Numbered from the stretch's first letter, positions 11,801-24,372 are shown. The stretch is 56,745 nt of DNA from Nemertoderma westbladi (GCA_032718475.1 JAUCBJ010003537.1:1-56745); one strand, 5' to 3'. The notes: a model not told the origin generated them from the letters alone. A program made the numbers and translations.

Positions 11801-11967
11801 TATCCTCGGTCACAATATTCAGTGCATTATTTACAAACTGGTTTACTGGGAATATTCAAGGCAACGGTTGGTTTCTCGTTGCCATGGCGCCAGCTGCATT
11901 GTCCCTGGTTGTCATGGGGCAAGTAACAAATACTTACGGGCCACGTAAGAACAGACTTAGTGACTGA
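8850..11967 (+). CDS. CYB561D2: Transmembrane b-type cytochrome, cytochrome b561 domain-containing protein 2-like, four exons
   Basis: Exons are 8850-9009, 10016-10158, 10658-10822 and 11731-11967, all flanked by GT-AG and phase compatible (1, 0, 0), giving 234 residues (the human protein, from memory, has about 222). The exon 1/2 junction creates RPGSSLFSWHP, the same string as in human CYB561D2. Six hydrophobic segments are present. The four histidines expected to bind two hemes are H59 (SWHP), H97 (KIHW), H131 (SWHG) and H170 (KKYH), with spacings 38, 34 and 39, as in the human protein. Other conserved stretches are AKLKxYHAT-like AQLKKYHATFG and VVMGQVTNTY. Family members pass electrons from ascorbate across membranes to ferric iron or monodehydroascorbate; this role is inferred. 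The start is the ATG at 8850, which follows no in-frame alternative I prefer. The last intron contains a 21-bp minisatellite. Confidence 0.92.
10605..10618 (+). repeat. Poly(C) tract near the exon 3 acceptor of the CYB561D2-like gene
   Basis: Fourteen C residues in the intron about 40 bases before the acceptor at 10656-10657. One of at least ten long C or G runs in the window. Confidence 0.8.
11359..11672. repeat. 21-bp minisatellite in last intron of the CYB561D2-like gene
   Basis: About 15 head-to-tail units containing CACCCTCCTATTGTTCCG, mostly 21 bp with one unit shortened by a base. Because 21 is divisible by three, both strands show artificial open frames (FHPPIVP repeats on plus, VKRNNRR repeats on minus). 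The array lies wholly between a supported donor (10823) and acceptor (11730), so it is intronic. Confidence 0.9.
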
Positions 11968-13302
11968 TTTCGCGTTTTAAACGTTTTTTATGTAATTTTT
12001 ATTTTGGGTGATCCATAATTGTGAAAGAAATGAATTGACAAACGGCTTTAATGATGTATACGGATTGCCCCCCCCCCCCCCCCCATCGAAGTCAAATTCT
12101 GCTTATTTTCAAAACTTCCATCCGCTACGCAGCTACAGACCGGGCCCCTAAAATACTAAAGTACGACTCACAGACATTGTGGCTCGCCCCGCACAGTGAT
12201 TAAACTCCCCCAGTAGACTAGGCTATTTCCCTGCATCCCACTCAACTCTAAGCTCTGACTGAATTCTACCCAACCCAACAACCCAATCTTATATTAAGGG
12301 GGGGGGGGGGGGGGGGGGGGGGGGGGTACTGGCTTTCAAAATTTTTTTTATTTCATCTAGAGCAGATTTTTATTAAGATTCCAAATATGAAAACCGTTTA
12401 GCAAGATCTGTCTTGCTTCTCGAGATATGGCGGTCTGTCCGTTTTACCGTCGGTCTGCCTGTCAGTATGTCTCCAAAACAATAGAAAACAAACTATATGT
12501 CTAAAAAATCATATATACTATAAGGGTGTACTATATTTTGTATTATATAAAATATTATATTAACTATACGGGTTTTCTTGGTCCGTGACTTCATTTCTGA
12601 TATCAGTATTCAAATTTGTCCTTGTATTTTCTGTCCGTATGCCTGTCAGTCTGTCCGTGTGCCTGTCAGTCTGTCCGTTAAATTATAACCAACAGCCAAA
12701 TAGACAATTTGGAGGTACCAAATGTTAAAACTGACACTCGAAATGAATTTTGCGACTAGGAATACCCCCATCTTAGCATGGTTTTGTGGTTTCGTGAAAA
12801 ATGAGTGCTTTTTGAAAATTTTAAAATTATTAAAAAAAATATTTTCCTTAAAAAGTTCGAAACAAAATTTATGCTCGAATTTTTTCACGTAATCGGCCAT
12901 GCTGATTACAAAAAAACAGATTACAACTTCTGAAAATAAAACATAACAAGGGAGATGCATTTTAAATCGAAATTGTAAATTTTGGCTCTGGCCGCTATGG
13001 GGCGTCAAAAATGAATTCGTGGTTCGACCTCTTTATCGGGGTAATGGTGATAGAAATCGAGACTTGAAAATTATCGAGAGTAAAAATATCGAGATTTTTA
13101 ATTAATTTATTTTTAATAAGGGTCGTATGTTAATTTTTTTCCTAAAAATGTTCTAGAACAAAAAAAATGTGTTTTAGAACAAAATTTTATCAAATTGAGA
13201 GCTAGGGGTACAAGGTATTAATGCCATTTATTTGCACTTGCACTCAATTGTACCCCATGCACTGCAATATTGTACGGTACTATATTTCTAAAAAAATGTT
13301 CA
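11968..13302. other. Intergenic with homopolymer runs and inverted satellite units
   Basis: Seventeen Cs at 12068-12084 and twenty-nine Gs at 12298-12326. A TCTGTCCGT/CTGTCAGT-rich patch recurs at 12430-12470 and 12630-12680. At 13055-13095 there are a few units of the following satellite in the opposite orientation (TATCGAGAGTAAAAA). No gene seen. Confidence 0.5.
12298..12326 (+). repeat. Poly(G) tract, 29 bases
   Basis: Uninterrupted G run; likely unstable in replication and sequencing and able to form quadruplex structures. Confidence 0.9.
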
Positions 13303-16300
13303 CAATATTTTTACTCTCGATATTTTTACTCTCGATATTTTTACTCTCGATATTTTTACTCTCGATATTTTTACTCTCGATAATTTTGAACTCTTTTTTA
13401 CTCTCGATATTTTTATTCTGATAATTTTCAACTCTCGATATTTTTACTCTCGAGATTTTTACTCTCGATATCTTTCAACACTCGCTATTATTACTCTCTC
13501 CCGACTCGATATCTTTACTCTCGATATTTTTACTCTCGATAATTTTCAACTCTCGATATGTTTACTCTCGATATTTTTCAACACTCGATATTTTTACACT
13601 CGATATTTTTACTCTCGATATTTTTCAACACTCGATAATTTTACTCTCGATATTTTTACTCTCGATATTTTTCAACACTCGATATTTTTCAACACTCGAT
13701 ATTTTTTACTCTCGAGATTTTAACTCTCGATATCTTTCAACACTCGCTATTTTTACTCTCGACTCGATATCTTTACTCTCGATATTTTTACTCTCGATAA
13801 TTTTCAACTCTCGATATTTTTACTCTCGATATTTTTACTCTCGATATTTTTTAACACTCGATATTTTTACTCTCGATATTTTTACTCTCGATATTTTTAC
13901 TCTCGATATTTTTACTCTCGATATTTTTACTCTCGATATTTTAAGTCTCGATAATTTTCAACTCTCGTTATTTTTAATCTAGATATTTTTCAACACTCGA
14001 TATTTTTTACTCTCGATATTTTTCAACTCTCGATATTTTACTCTCGATATTTTTACTCTCGATATTTTTACTCTCGATATTTTTACTCTCGATATTTTTA
14101 CTCTCGATATTTTTACTCTCGATATTTTTACTCTCGATAGTTTTACTCTCGATAATTTTGAACTCTTTTTTACTCTCGATATTTTTATTCTCGATAATTT
14201 TCAACTCTCGATATTTTTACTCTCGAGATTTTTACTCTCGATATCTTTCAACACTCGATATTTTTACTCTCGATATTTTTCAACACTCGATATTTTTACA
14301 CTCGATATTTTTACTCTCGATATTTTTCAACACTTGATAATTTTACTCTCGATATTTTTACTCTCGATATTTTTCAACACTCGATATTTTTCAACACTCG
14401 ATATTTTTTACTCTCGAGATTTTAACTCTCGATATCTTTCAACACTCGCTATTTTTACTCTCGACTCGATATCTTTACTCTCGATATTTTTACTCTCGAT
14501 AATTTTCAACTCTCGATATTTTTACTCTCGATATTTTTACTCTCGATATTTTTTAACACTCGATATTTTTACTCTCGATATTTTTACTCTCGATATTTTT
14601 ACTCTCGATATTTTTACTCTCGATATTTTAAGTCTCGATAATTTTCAACTCTCGTTATTTTTACTCTAGATATTTTTCAACACTCGATATTTTTTACTCT
14701 CGATATTTTTCAACTCTCGATATTTTTACTCTCGATATTTTTCAACACTCGATATTTTTACTCTCGATATTTTTCAACACTCGATATTTTTACTCTCGAT
14801 ATTTTTAGTCTCGATAATTTTCAACTCTCGTTATTTTTACTCTAGATATTTTTCAACACTCGATATTTTTCAACACTCGTTATTTTTACTCTCGATATTT
14901 TTCAACTCTCGATATTTTTACTCTCGATATTTTTCAACACTCGATAATTTTACTATCGATATTTTTACTCTCGATATTTTTACTCTCGATATTTTTACTC
15001 TCGATATTTTTCAACACTCGATATTTTTACACTCGATATTTTTACTCTCGATATTTTTCAACACTCGATAATTTTACTCTCGATATTTTTACTCTCGATA
15101 TTTTTACTCTCAATATTTTAAGTCTCGATAATTGTCAACTCTCGATATTTTTACTCTCGATATTTTTACTCTCGATATTTTTACTCTCAATATTTTAAGT
15201 CTCGATAATTGTCAACTCTCGATATTTTTACTCTCGATATTTTTACTCTCGATATTTTTACTCTCGATATTTTTCAACACTCGATATTTTTACACTCGAT
15301 ATTTTTACTCTCGATATTTTTCAACACTCGATATTTTTACTCTCGATATTTTTACTCTCGATATTTTTACTCTCAATATTTTAAGTCTCGATAATTGTCA
15401 ACTCTCGATATTTTTACTCTCGATATTTTTACTCTCGATATTTTTACTCTCAATATTTTAAGTCTCGATAATTGTCAACTCTCGATATTTTTACTCTAGA
15501 TAGTTTTACACTCGATATTTTTACTCTCGATATTTTTACTCTCGATAATTTTCAACTCTCGATATTTTTACTCTCGATATTTTTCAACACTCGATATTTT
15601 TTACTCTCGATATTTTTCAACTCTCGATATTTTTACTCTCGATATTTTTCAACACTCGATATTTTTACTCTCGATATTTTTCAACACTCGATATTTTTAC
15701 TCTCGATATTTTTAGTCTCGATAATTTTCAACTCTCGTTATTTTTACTCTAGATATTTTTCAACACTCGATATTTTTCAACACTCGTTATTTTTACTCTC
15801 GATATTTTTCAACTCTCGATATTTTTACTCTCGATATTTTTCAACACTCGATAATTTTACTATCGATATTTTTACTCTCGATATTTTCAACTCTCGATAT
15901 GTTTACTCTCGATATTTTTACTCTCGATATTTTTCAACACTCGATATTTTTACACTCTATATTTTTACTCTCGATATTTTTCAACACTCGATAATTTTAC
16001 TCTCGATATTTTTACTCTCGATATTTTTACTCTCAATATTTTAAGTCTCGATAATTGTCAACTCTCGATATTTTTACTCTCGATATTTTTACTCTCGATA
16101 TTTTTACTCTCAATATTTTAAGTCTCGATAATTGTCAACTCTCGATATTTTTACTCTAGATAGTTTTACACTCGATATTTTTATTCTCGATATTTTTACT
16201 GTCGATAATTTTCAACTCTCGATATTTTTACTCTCGATATTTTTACTCTCGATATTTTAAGTCTCGATAATTTTCAACTCTCGTTATTTTTACTCTAGAT

Positions 16301-17570
16301 ATTTTTCAACACTCGATATTTTTTACTCTCGATATTTTTCAACTCTCGATATTTTTACTCTCGATATTTTTCAACACTCGATATTTTTACTCTCGATATT
16401 TTTAGTCTCGATAATTTTCAACTCTCGTTATTTTTACTCTAGATATTTTTCAACACTCGATATTTTTCAACACTCGTTATTTTTACTCTCGATATTTTTC
16501 AACTCTCGATATTTTTACTCTCGATATTTTTCAACACTCGATAATTTTACTATCGATATTTTTACTCTCGATATTTTCAACTCTCGATATTTTTACTCTC
16601 GATATTTTTCAACACTCGATAATTTTACTATCGATATTTTTACTCTCGATATTTTCAACTCTCGATATTTTTACACTCGATATTTTTACTCTCGATATTT
16701 TTCAACACTCGATAATTTTACTCTCGATATTTTTACTCTCGATATTTTTACTCTCAATATTTTAAGTCTCGATAATTGTCAACTCTCGATATTTTTACTC
16801 TCGATATTTTTACTCTCGATATTTTTACTCTCAATATTTTAAGTCTCGATAATTGTCAACTCTCGATATTTTTACTCTAGATAGTTTTACACTCGATATT
16901 TTTGTTCTCGATATTTTTACTGTCGATAATTTTCAACTCTCGATATTTTTACTCTCGATATTTTTCAACACTCGATATTTTTCAACACTCGATATTTTTC
17001 AACACTCGATATTTTTACTCTCGATATTTTTCAGCACTCGATATTTTTACTCTCGATATTTTTACTCTCGATATTTTTCAACACTCGATATTTTTCAACA
17101 CTCGATATTTTTACTCTCGATATTTTTCAACACTCGATATTTTTACTCTCGATATTTTTCAACACTCGATATTTTTACTCTCGATATTTTTCAACACTCG
17201 ATATTTCTACTCTCGATATTTTTCAACACTCGATATTTTTCAACACTCGATATTTTTCAACACTCGATATTTTTCAACACTCGATATTTTTCAACACTCG
17301 ATATTTTTACTCTCGATATTTTTCAGCACTCGATATTTTTACTCTCGATATTTTTCAGCTCTCGATGTTTTTACTCTCGATATTTTTCAACACTCGATAT
17401 TTTTACTCTCGATATTTTTCAACACTCGATATTTTTCAACACTCGATATTTTTCAACACTCGATATTTTTACTCTCGATATTTTTCAGCACTCGATATTT
17501 TTACTCTCGATATTTTTCAGCTCTCGATATTTTTACTCTCGATATTTTTCAGGTCTCGATATTTTTCAAT
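13303..17570. repeat. Large satellite array of 15-17 bp units with higher-order repeats
   Basis: About 4.27 kb made of two main units: TTTTTACTCTCGATA (15 bp) and TTTTTCAACACTCGATA (17 bp), plus ATTTTCAACTCTCGATA and point variants (CTCGAGA, CTCTAGATA, CTCAATATTTTAAG). Marker variants recur at long spacing: CTCGAGATTTTAACTCTCG at 13711 and 14411 (700 bp), and TAGTTTTACACTCG at about 15501, 16161 and 16882 (660 and 721 bp), so blocks of about 0.7 kb were amplified. The 5' part is dominated by the 15-mer, the 3' part (from about 16960) by alternation with the 17-mer. All long open frames here (pentapeptides such as TLDIF or LLSIF) are artefacts of the 15-bp period. Confidence 0.95.
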
Positions 17571-19800
17571 ATAACCCTTTATCAGTCCCTAATTGGCCTT
17601 AACAATAATTGACAGTGGACCTTCATCCGTGTATGATCGAGATTCGGTTTCTAGATGACCTTCAGAAGACTGATAATGAATGACCAATAAAAACATCGCT
17701 AAATGCGTAGAAAGATATAAATATGTTTTAAATGCCTAGCTGTGATGGCCAGGCCGCCTATTATTATATTATGGATCACCCAATTCATATTATTGATCTG
17801 TGCTATAGAGTAATCTAAATACCGCTCACCCAGTCAAAATAGCATGTGGCCCGGTATGATAGCATTACAAAAATTCCTAAAACGGCAGTGGGGTAGAGAC
17901 CTAGTGTAATGAAATACTATAACAGCATAGAATAACAATATTCTTCAAAATGTTAGTTATGTGACACAGCAGTGGAAGTAGCAGGTGGCACCTCAAACAA
18001 CATTGTGGTGCTGGTACCCAGTGCAGTGGTTATTTAATGAGCACACTCTCTCTCTCTCCGTTTCAGTGGACGATAGAATACCTTGTACTAAATATTGTTT
18101 TGGTGAAGCTTTTGGGAATTTTATATATTGTGGTACATGTGCCACAACGCAACTTTCCTGGTTGCATTGTTTAATATTGTACTTATTGTTACTTTTCAAA
18201 ATGTTACCAAACTCATATTGTTATCTTGACTATATAAATACAAACTCACGTCCGAAGTTGGAGTATATATAAATTTATTCGTGTCGTAGAAGATACAGAG
18301 GCCTAATTTATTCATTTCCGCTTAATTATGTAATATTATTATGTGAAAAGGTGCAATTTTGGTATCTGGAATATATATTTATTTTTTAAAATACCAGTTT
18401 GTTTAACCCCCCCCCCCCCCCCCCCCCCGCCCCGCTCCCCCTCACCTCCACACACACGGAGCAACTAGTGTCTGCAACTTGTTGACATATAGACTCCTCA
18501 CACGATGGAACACGTGTGAGTGTTCCGTGTGAGTGTTATTGCTGCAACTTGTTGTTAGACCCCACTAGACTCCTCACACAACGCGACACAGTTTGTTGTG
18601 GCTGCAACTTATTTCTACACTTCTACACGCGGGACACTTCTTGCTAGGGGGATTCCTCACGCGTTGCGTGGAAGTCGTGTTTTTTTATGTCGATGACAAA
18701 TTGTAAGACTTATACTTGAAGTGAAAATATCGTACAACGATACTGGATTGGTAATCGGAGGAACCGTTACAGTACGAGTTTGTCATTTGTTTTGGACTCT
18801 TCCCTTAATCTAAAATCTTAAGTCTAGTTTACTTCGCAAACTAGAAATAGACTAACTATCTTATAACCCTATCCAATGGCAATGAGCCAATCATATAAAT
18901 CTAACCAATGGTGATTAATCTACCAAAACCAATGGCAATGAACCTATCATATAGCCATAATTGCCAATTAATACCATTTGTTCGATTCCAGTAGGAACCG
19001 CTTCTTGTACTTTGTCCTTGTAACTATTCAAAATAAGGTTCACAAGAGGTTATTGACATAGCAGTTCTAGGCGGAAAAATAATGGATAAAATAATGGTGT
19101 TTATATAATTATATAACGTGGAATGAGGGTAAAACATTTCCAATTAATTTACAGATAATGCGGTTATTATTTGCAACTCGCAAACAGAATGTAACGATAA
19201 TTACGATAATAATTACTAATAATGATTGTGAAGTTGTTGGATTATCTGGGAAAATTATTAAATCTAGATTATGCAGGATAAGCTTAATATTTTATGATTG
19301 CGATCGTTCCAATTTTTTCATTTATCAAACAATATCAATGAAAACTATATTTTACTGTGATATCTTAATTTATCACATTATAATATTTCGAGTCAATCTA
19401 GCAGTAAGTAGCGAATTAGTGTTGTTCCAGAATATTCTAATCACTTATGCAATAAGCTGTAATTCAATGGGGAAGGAATTAAATAACTAAAAGTAAATAA
19501 ACAATTTCTAAATATGTAAAAAATTGCCCGATATTATTAAGGAGCTGATGAAATAAAAATTATACAATTAAACTGCGCGGAAATTTAATAATTTCCATTG
19601 TGTTCCTATATCTTCGTATAATTTTCCAGACAAAATGATAATTACAATGATTAATATTATTAGATGTATTTTCGTCAACTATTTATTGGTCATTGGATCT
19701 GAGATTCATTTATCTGAACCAAATGTGGGTAAAACCTCACCAGTATCATACATACCATCTACTAATCGGCTACAATCATACAATTTCATCTGGATCAGAT
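17571..19800. other. Intergenic, no gene recognised
   Basis: Contains a 22-base C run (18407-18428) followed by a GC-richer patch (18430-18680) in which CTGCAACTTGTTG and ACTCCTCACAC recur two or three times, suggesting a decayed short repeat. Also two copies of a CCAATGGCAATGA motif (18870-18950). Open frames at 17985-18272 and 19158-19490 have no recognisable content. Confidence 0.45.
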
Positions 19801-19829
19801 GAAATGCTAATTACTGTAGTTTTGGATTA

Positions 19830-20030
19830 GCCCTCTTTTTGTCTCGATTGACTCGACTATTAAGTAAAATAAACGGCGAAAAGTGCGCTGGTAAGCATGT
19901 ATAATTGTTACCCAATAGGGTGAACGCCTTATAAGATGTCTGCGATGGCAGTGTCCGGTAAGTCTCATACACCGTAAGTGCAGGGTGGTGCTGGGTTTTG
20001 GCAATACGATCTTACTACAGAGACAGTACA
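19830..20030 (-). pseudogene. Possible LINE C-terminal fragment
   Basis: On the minus strand the translation around 20010-19930 reads VLPKPSTTLHLRCMRLTGHCHR. It resembles the LPKxSTxIRxRRxRFAGHCxR segment that precedes the C-terminus of endonuclease-RT type LINEs; the LINE at 20278-24011 has RLRFAGHCFRRED in the same role. The flanking parts cannot be aligned by eye. It is short and frame-broken; chance similarity is possible. Confidence 0.45.
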
Positions 20031-20268
20031 TGTAAGCATTGTGCCGGAGTGTCAGAATGGGCTCCGAGGTACTTATACTTTTCCGAACCCATTGCCATAC
20101 TGCATTCAACAGGATTGAATATGACCGACCCACATAATTTTGTATGATAGGCTGTCATTGGATGCCGGCTTGTTAGTCCACATTTATGGGGTGCTATCTT
20201 TGCGCGGTGCATGTCTTTGAGAACTGATTAAAGTAGGACTAAGAATTCATAGATCTTGAATACCTGCG

Positions 20269-20277
20269 AGGTAAGAC
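20269..20277 (+). repeat. Target-site duplication, left, of full-length LINE
   Basis: AGGTAAGAC, repeated exactly at 24012-24020 directly after the 3' TAG repeats of the element. Confidence 0.75.
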
Positions 20278-23200
20278 TGTCAGGTCAGGTATTCTAGGTC
20301 ATTGATCAAGAAAACTTGCCACCTCCATGCAGCATAAAGGAGGTGCTACCTGTAGCTGCATAGACCGGGCAAATCTGGTCATGTAACTAGGACCCCCTTC
20401 GTTCTGGGATAAGGACGTCCTTGGTCCTGGATTAAGGACCCATATACTTGGCTGCAGGGGTATATGGCCTGACCAGGCAGATGGTGATCTACCAATGGCT
20501 GGTCAGGAGTAGAGTGTTCTCATTTCCACTCTGAGAGCACTTCACTGCGACCTGCACCTGGCAGCAAGGGTACAGGGCATGACCCAGCAGATGAGCTGCA
20601 ACAGCTAATGGTGGGTCATGTGCGCCAGAGTAGATATGGGTGATGGGCCTCATATCTGACTCCATTGCGACACCCACCCCGTGGAATGGCAAACCAGGGT
20701 GTGGTATTTGCCCCGAGAGCTGACTCGGCAAAAAAGCACCCCCCAACCCCCACTATGGATTACATTAGCAATGCGGAGGTCCGGCCACTAGAGGCCAGTG
20801 GAATTAGCGGACACAATCGGCCTCACAGGCGTCAGTTAACTCCTGACCGGCTGCCTGTCTCACCCCCTACTGGAGAGAGAGCAGCCAACAATTCTTTGAG
20901 TCCCTTTCCTGATGACCTTTCTGGCCCAAACCCTGGGTCACCAGGGAGGCCAGATTGTGATGGGGAGAGGGATTCTGGAGTTGGAGGTTACTCTCATGTT
21001 CCACCCCGACCAACAAAGCCATTGGTAAATCTGAGGCAAGTCACTAGACTAGCCTCTGTAAACACCCTAACACTCGGGTCCCCAATGCGACAAGGTGAGC
21101 TGACTGCCTTGGCAGATAAGCTTTCTCTTACAAGAGCACCGAATGCAGACTGGACAGACTGATGAGGTTCTGATTAAGGACATGGGGGGCGGTTGGCGAC
21201 TTGCCCTCGCGTCAGCAGATGATAGTGGCAATGGTGGAATTGGTCTATTGATGAATCCAACTGCACATGCAGCATTGGACAAAATAGACCAAATCTCTAA
21301 CCGCATCATCCGTTGCCACTTCTCATGTTCTGGAAGACTGGCTAAGAAGTTTCCTAAGGTGGTTCTGATTGTGTGCTACTCTCCAACTAGTGTTGCCCCT
21401 GTAGAGGAGGTGGAAAACTTCTACCACAATCTACAAGCAGCTACTGATGGAGTGGATCAGCATGCATTCTTAACATTCCTGGGAGACTTTAATGCAAGTC
21501 TGCATCAATCACCTACATCGCCCTGGGTCTATAGCAATAGTGTTAACCGAAATTCTGTCCATCTTCAGGATTTTATCTCTGGAAATGGATTGTTTTCGGC
21601 TGGAACCCAGTTCAAGAAGCGAACTGGAAAGCTATGGACTCATAGTGGACCCAGTGGTCACAAGTCCCAGATAGACCATATTCTGTTTCGTAGGAAATAC
21701 AGGAGCTCTATACAAGACTGTAATGCATTTACACTTCGACCCTTCCCCAGTGATCACCGCCTTATTGTGGCCAAGGTAAGACTTAGTCTGCGTGCTAGCA
21801 GAACAACGAAATCTGCCTTGCCGCGGCATGACTGGTCCTCTCTGTTGCAACAGCCAAGTGTGATATCCAGCTTTACACTACAGCTGAGCAACAGGTATGA
21901 GGCTCTTGCCTCTGAGGCGACAGATCACTGTGAGGGCTATACTGCCTTTACAGAAGCAGTTAAGTTAGCAGCTGCAGAAACAGTTCCTGTATACCCTCGA
22001 AACAGGAAAAGGGCCCCCTGGACTGACAACAAAATTCAGAAGTGCCGAAATGACCTTCATAAGGCGCAGAAAGAGTCCCGACTCAAACAGACTACAGCAG
22101 CCAAGAATGCAGTTAAGGCTGCATCTAGGTCCCTAAACAGGCAGTACTCTGTTAATCTACAGGAGCTAATAAACGAACAGGTTGATGCCATCAATGATGC
22201 TGACGACAGCAGGCAATCATCCCAGGCATGGAAATCGATCAATCTGCTTACTGGGCGGAAAAGCCAACCAACCACCAAGGTTAAGGCTGAATCACCAGCC
22301 GATCGCCTCAATGGTTGGAAAGCCCATTTTGAAAAGCTCCTCAATAATGACAGGGTATTGCCTGATAACTTTATAGAAGTAAAAGTGTCTGAGTCTGTAC
22401 TCCCAGATATTCCCATTGGCGATATCTCCTTTGCAGAAGTGAAGGCTGCTGCAAAGAGCATTAAGACCAATCGTGCCAGTGGAGTAGATGGTGTTCCCCC
22501 TGAGGTCTTTAAAATACCTGAGTGTTTAAAGCTCATCTATCCCATCATAGTAGACATGTACCGAACAACAAGAGTCCCACAAGAAATGAAAACAAATAAG
22601 TTGGTGCCAGTTCCCAAGAAGGGCAACCTAACACTCTATGGTTCTTTTCGGGGAATCTCATTGATCTCGATTGCTGCAAAGCTATACAATAGGATTCTAT
22701 TAAATCGCATCAGGGATCCCATTGAGAGACTGCTCCGTTGAAATCAGAATGGGTTCCGCAAAGGTCGTGGAACCATGGAGCCCATTTTGGCACTTAGAAG
22801 GATAATTGAAGAATTATCAAAAAAGAAAGACAGGCATCTGGCTGTTATCTTTGTTGACTTCTTCAAGGCCTTTGATTCAGTCTCTCGCTCACGTATGTTC
22901 AGCATACTTTCATTATATGGGATTCCTGATGAAATTATTGCAGCAATCAGATCAGTATACGATGGTTCGACAACATTTGTGTCTACTGTTGACGGTGACA
23001 CAGAACCATTTGAAGTGTTATGGGGCGTCCTCCAAGGAGACACACTTGCACCATTCTTGTTCATTATTGTGGTTGACTATGTTCTACGCATGTCCTTAGA
23101 TCATCATAATGATGATGGGGTGATGATAACTCCACCTACTGGCTCCAGAAGTCGAGGAAATCCTGCCAAGTACCTAACTGATCTGGACTTTGCTGATGAC

Positions 23201-24011
23201 TTAGGAGTACTCTCAGAATCATTAGAGGGAGCCCAACGGCTCCTCAGCTCATTAGAACATACTGCTTCTAGTGTTGGTCTTTTTATTAACTCCAGAAAGA
23301 CCAAAATTCTGACAGTTAACTTTGAAAGTCCTCAGCAAGTCTCTGATCGGATGAGCATAAGCTCAAAGGATGGTATGCTTGAGCATGTGGACGACTTCTG
23401 TTACCTGGGATCTTGGATCCGGAAGTCAGGTGAGGACCTTCGAATACGTAAGGGAAAGGCATGGGCAGCCTTGAATAGGCTTTCCAGGATTTGGAAGTCA
23501 CCGAGAATTAATCGGAAACTTAAGGTCCGATTATTTAGAGCAGCAGTAGTTCCAGTACTCCTCTACGGGAGTCCATGCTGGGCTCTAACTGCTGAGGACA
23601 CCAAATCTCTGGATGGCACATTCACAAGAATGCTACGCCGGGTTCATTGTGTCAAGTACAATGCACACATCTCCAACCAGACACTATATAACATTGGAGG
23701 TGTCTCATTGGTTCCCCCAAGCTTGACACTAGAACAAAATCGCCTCCGCTTTGCAGGACATTGCTTTCGCCGTGAGGACCAGCCAGTGCATAATCTTGTA
23801 CTTTGGCAGCCTCATGGAGTGAATAAGCATGGTGGACAGCCCATGACTTTCTTGAGACGCATCTTAAAGGACACTGGCCTTAAAGATGCGGATGATCTAG
23901 TAAATGTCATGGGTGATAGGGAGTTGTGGCGGTGCAATTTTGTTGACAAGCCGGCACAGCATTCTTAAAAATGCAGCTGCAATGCAGCATGCCGATCCTA
24001 GTAGTAGTAGT
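20278..24011 (+). mobile_element. Full-length non-LTR retrotransposon (LINE, endonuclease-RT type), copy 1
   Basis: A 3.7 kb element flanked by the 9-bp direct repeat AGGTAAGAC. The 5' end (TGTCAGGTCAGGTATTCTAG) is supported by an antisense piece at 45820-45978 that begins at nearly the same base. A GC-rich 5' untranslated region of about 0.4 kb precedes one long coding region (separate entry). The 3' end is short, with CAGCTGCAATGCAGCATG and a terminal (TAG)n instead of poly(A). Further copies lie at 28513-30285, 43379-43803 and 52903-52974. Clade assignment (RTE- or CR1-like) cannot be settled by eye. Confidence 0.9.
20686..23968 (+). pseudogene. LINE ORF: apurinic-type endonuclease plus reverse transcriptase, two disabling lesions
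   Basis: The first ATG in frame is 20686; a proline-rich N-terminus leads to GELTALADKL near 21120. The frame then breaks and resumes as LQEHRMQTGQ just before 21143; LQE carries the catalytic Glu of the endonuclease. From 21143 one frame runs to 23968, interrupted only by TGA at 22739-22741. Endonuclease motifs: FLGDFNAS (about 21475) and SDHRLIV (about 21750). Reverse transcriptase motifs: RASGVDGVPPEVF, SFRGISLISIAAK, GFRKGRGT, motif A FVDFFKAFD, motif B VLQGDTLAPFLF, motif C DLDFADDLG, then FCYLGSWIRKSGEDL, RLFRAAVVPVLLYGS and RLRFAGHCFRRED. All catalytic residues are present. Combined length is about 1,090 residues. The frameshift, which probably removed some bases between ADKL and LQE, and the single nonsense codon make this copy inactive but young. 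Confidence 0.88.
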
Positions 24012-24020
24012 AGGTAAGAC
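24012..24020 (+). repeat. Target-site duplication, right, of full-length LINE
   Basis: AGGTAAGAC, matching 20269-20277. Confidence 0.75.
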
Positions 24021-24029
24021 CGCTTTATT

Positions 24030-24372
24030 TGGCTTAATATTTATTTTTTTAAATGTGTTTTCCGATGTGAAATTTTTGTGGTGATTCCGAATCTGAAATC
24101 AGTTTTTCGATAAGTTGTTTTGTTCTCGAGTTATGACAACTTTTGTAATTTTCACCCAAAATTTGAAAATTTTAAATTTTAGTGCAGCACCACATTTGAC
24201 ACCAAAAAAGTCAATCAAACACCCAGAAATGTCGAAATATTTTGTAATTTTCGGGATCAGCGCCAAAAATTATCCTATTGGTATCAAAACCGCAAATGAA
24301 GATCATTTTTGAAAAATTTTAAAACATTTTTACTTTTGGTGCTTTTGGTACCCCCCCCCCCCCCCCCCCCCC
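24030..24372 (+). mobile_element. Partial copy of the fold-back element, ending at a poly(C) tract
   Basis: Similar to the left arm of the element at 5908-7062: AAATGTGTTTTCCGATGTG, CTGAAATCAGTTTTTCGATA and GCAGCACCACATTTGACAC occur in the same order. It stops at TTTTGGTGC and is followed by 22 Cs (24351-24372). It begins within 20 bases of the LINE 3' end and lies immediately upstream of the dioxygenase. Confidence 0.8.

Noticed and set aside
13221-17612. Several long open frames (up to 249 codons) in the 13-17 kb region
   Set aside because: They are produced by the stop-free 15-bp satellite unit, appear in overlapping frames and consist only of TLDIF, LLSIF or YSRYF repeats.
22057-22536. 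159-codon minus-strand frame
   Set aside because: Shadow of the LINE reading frame; the same shadow reappears in LINE copy 2 at 28695-29084.
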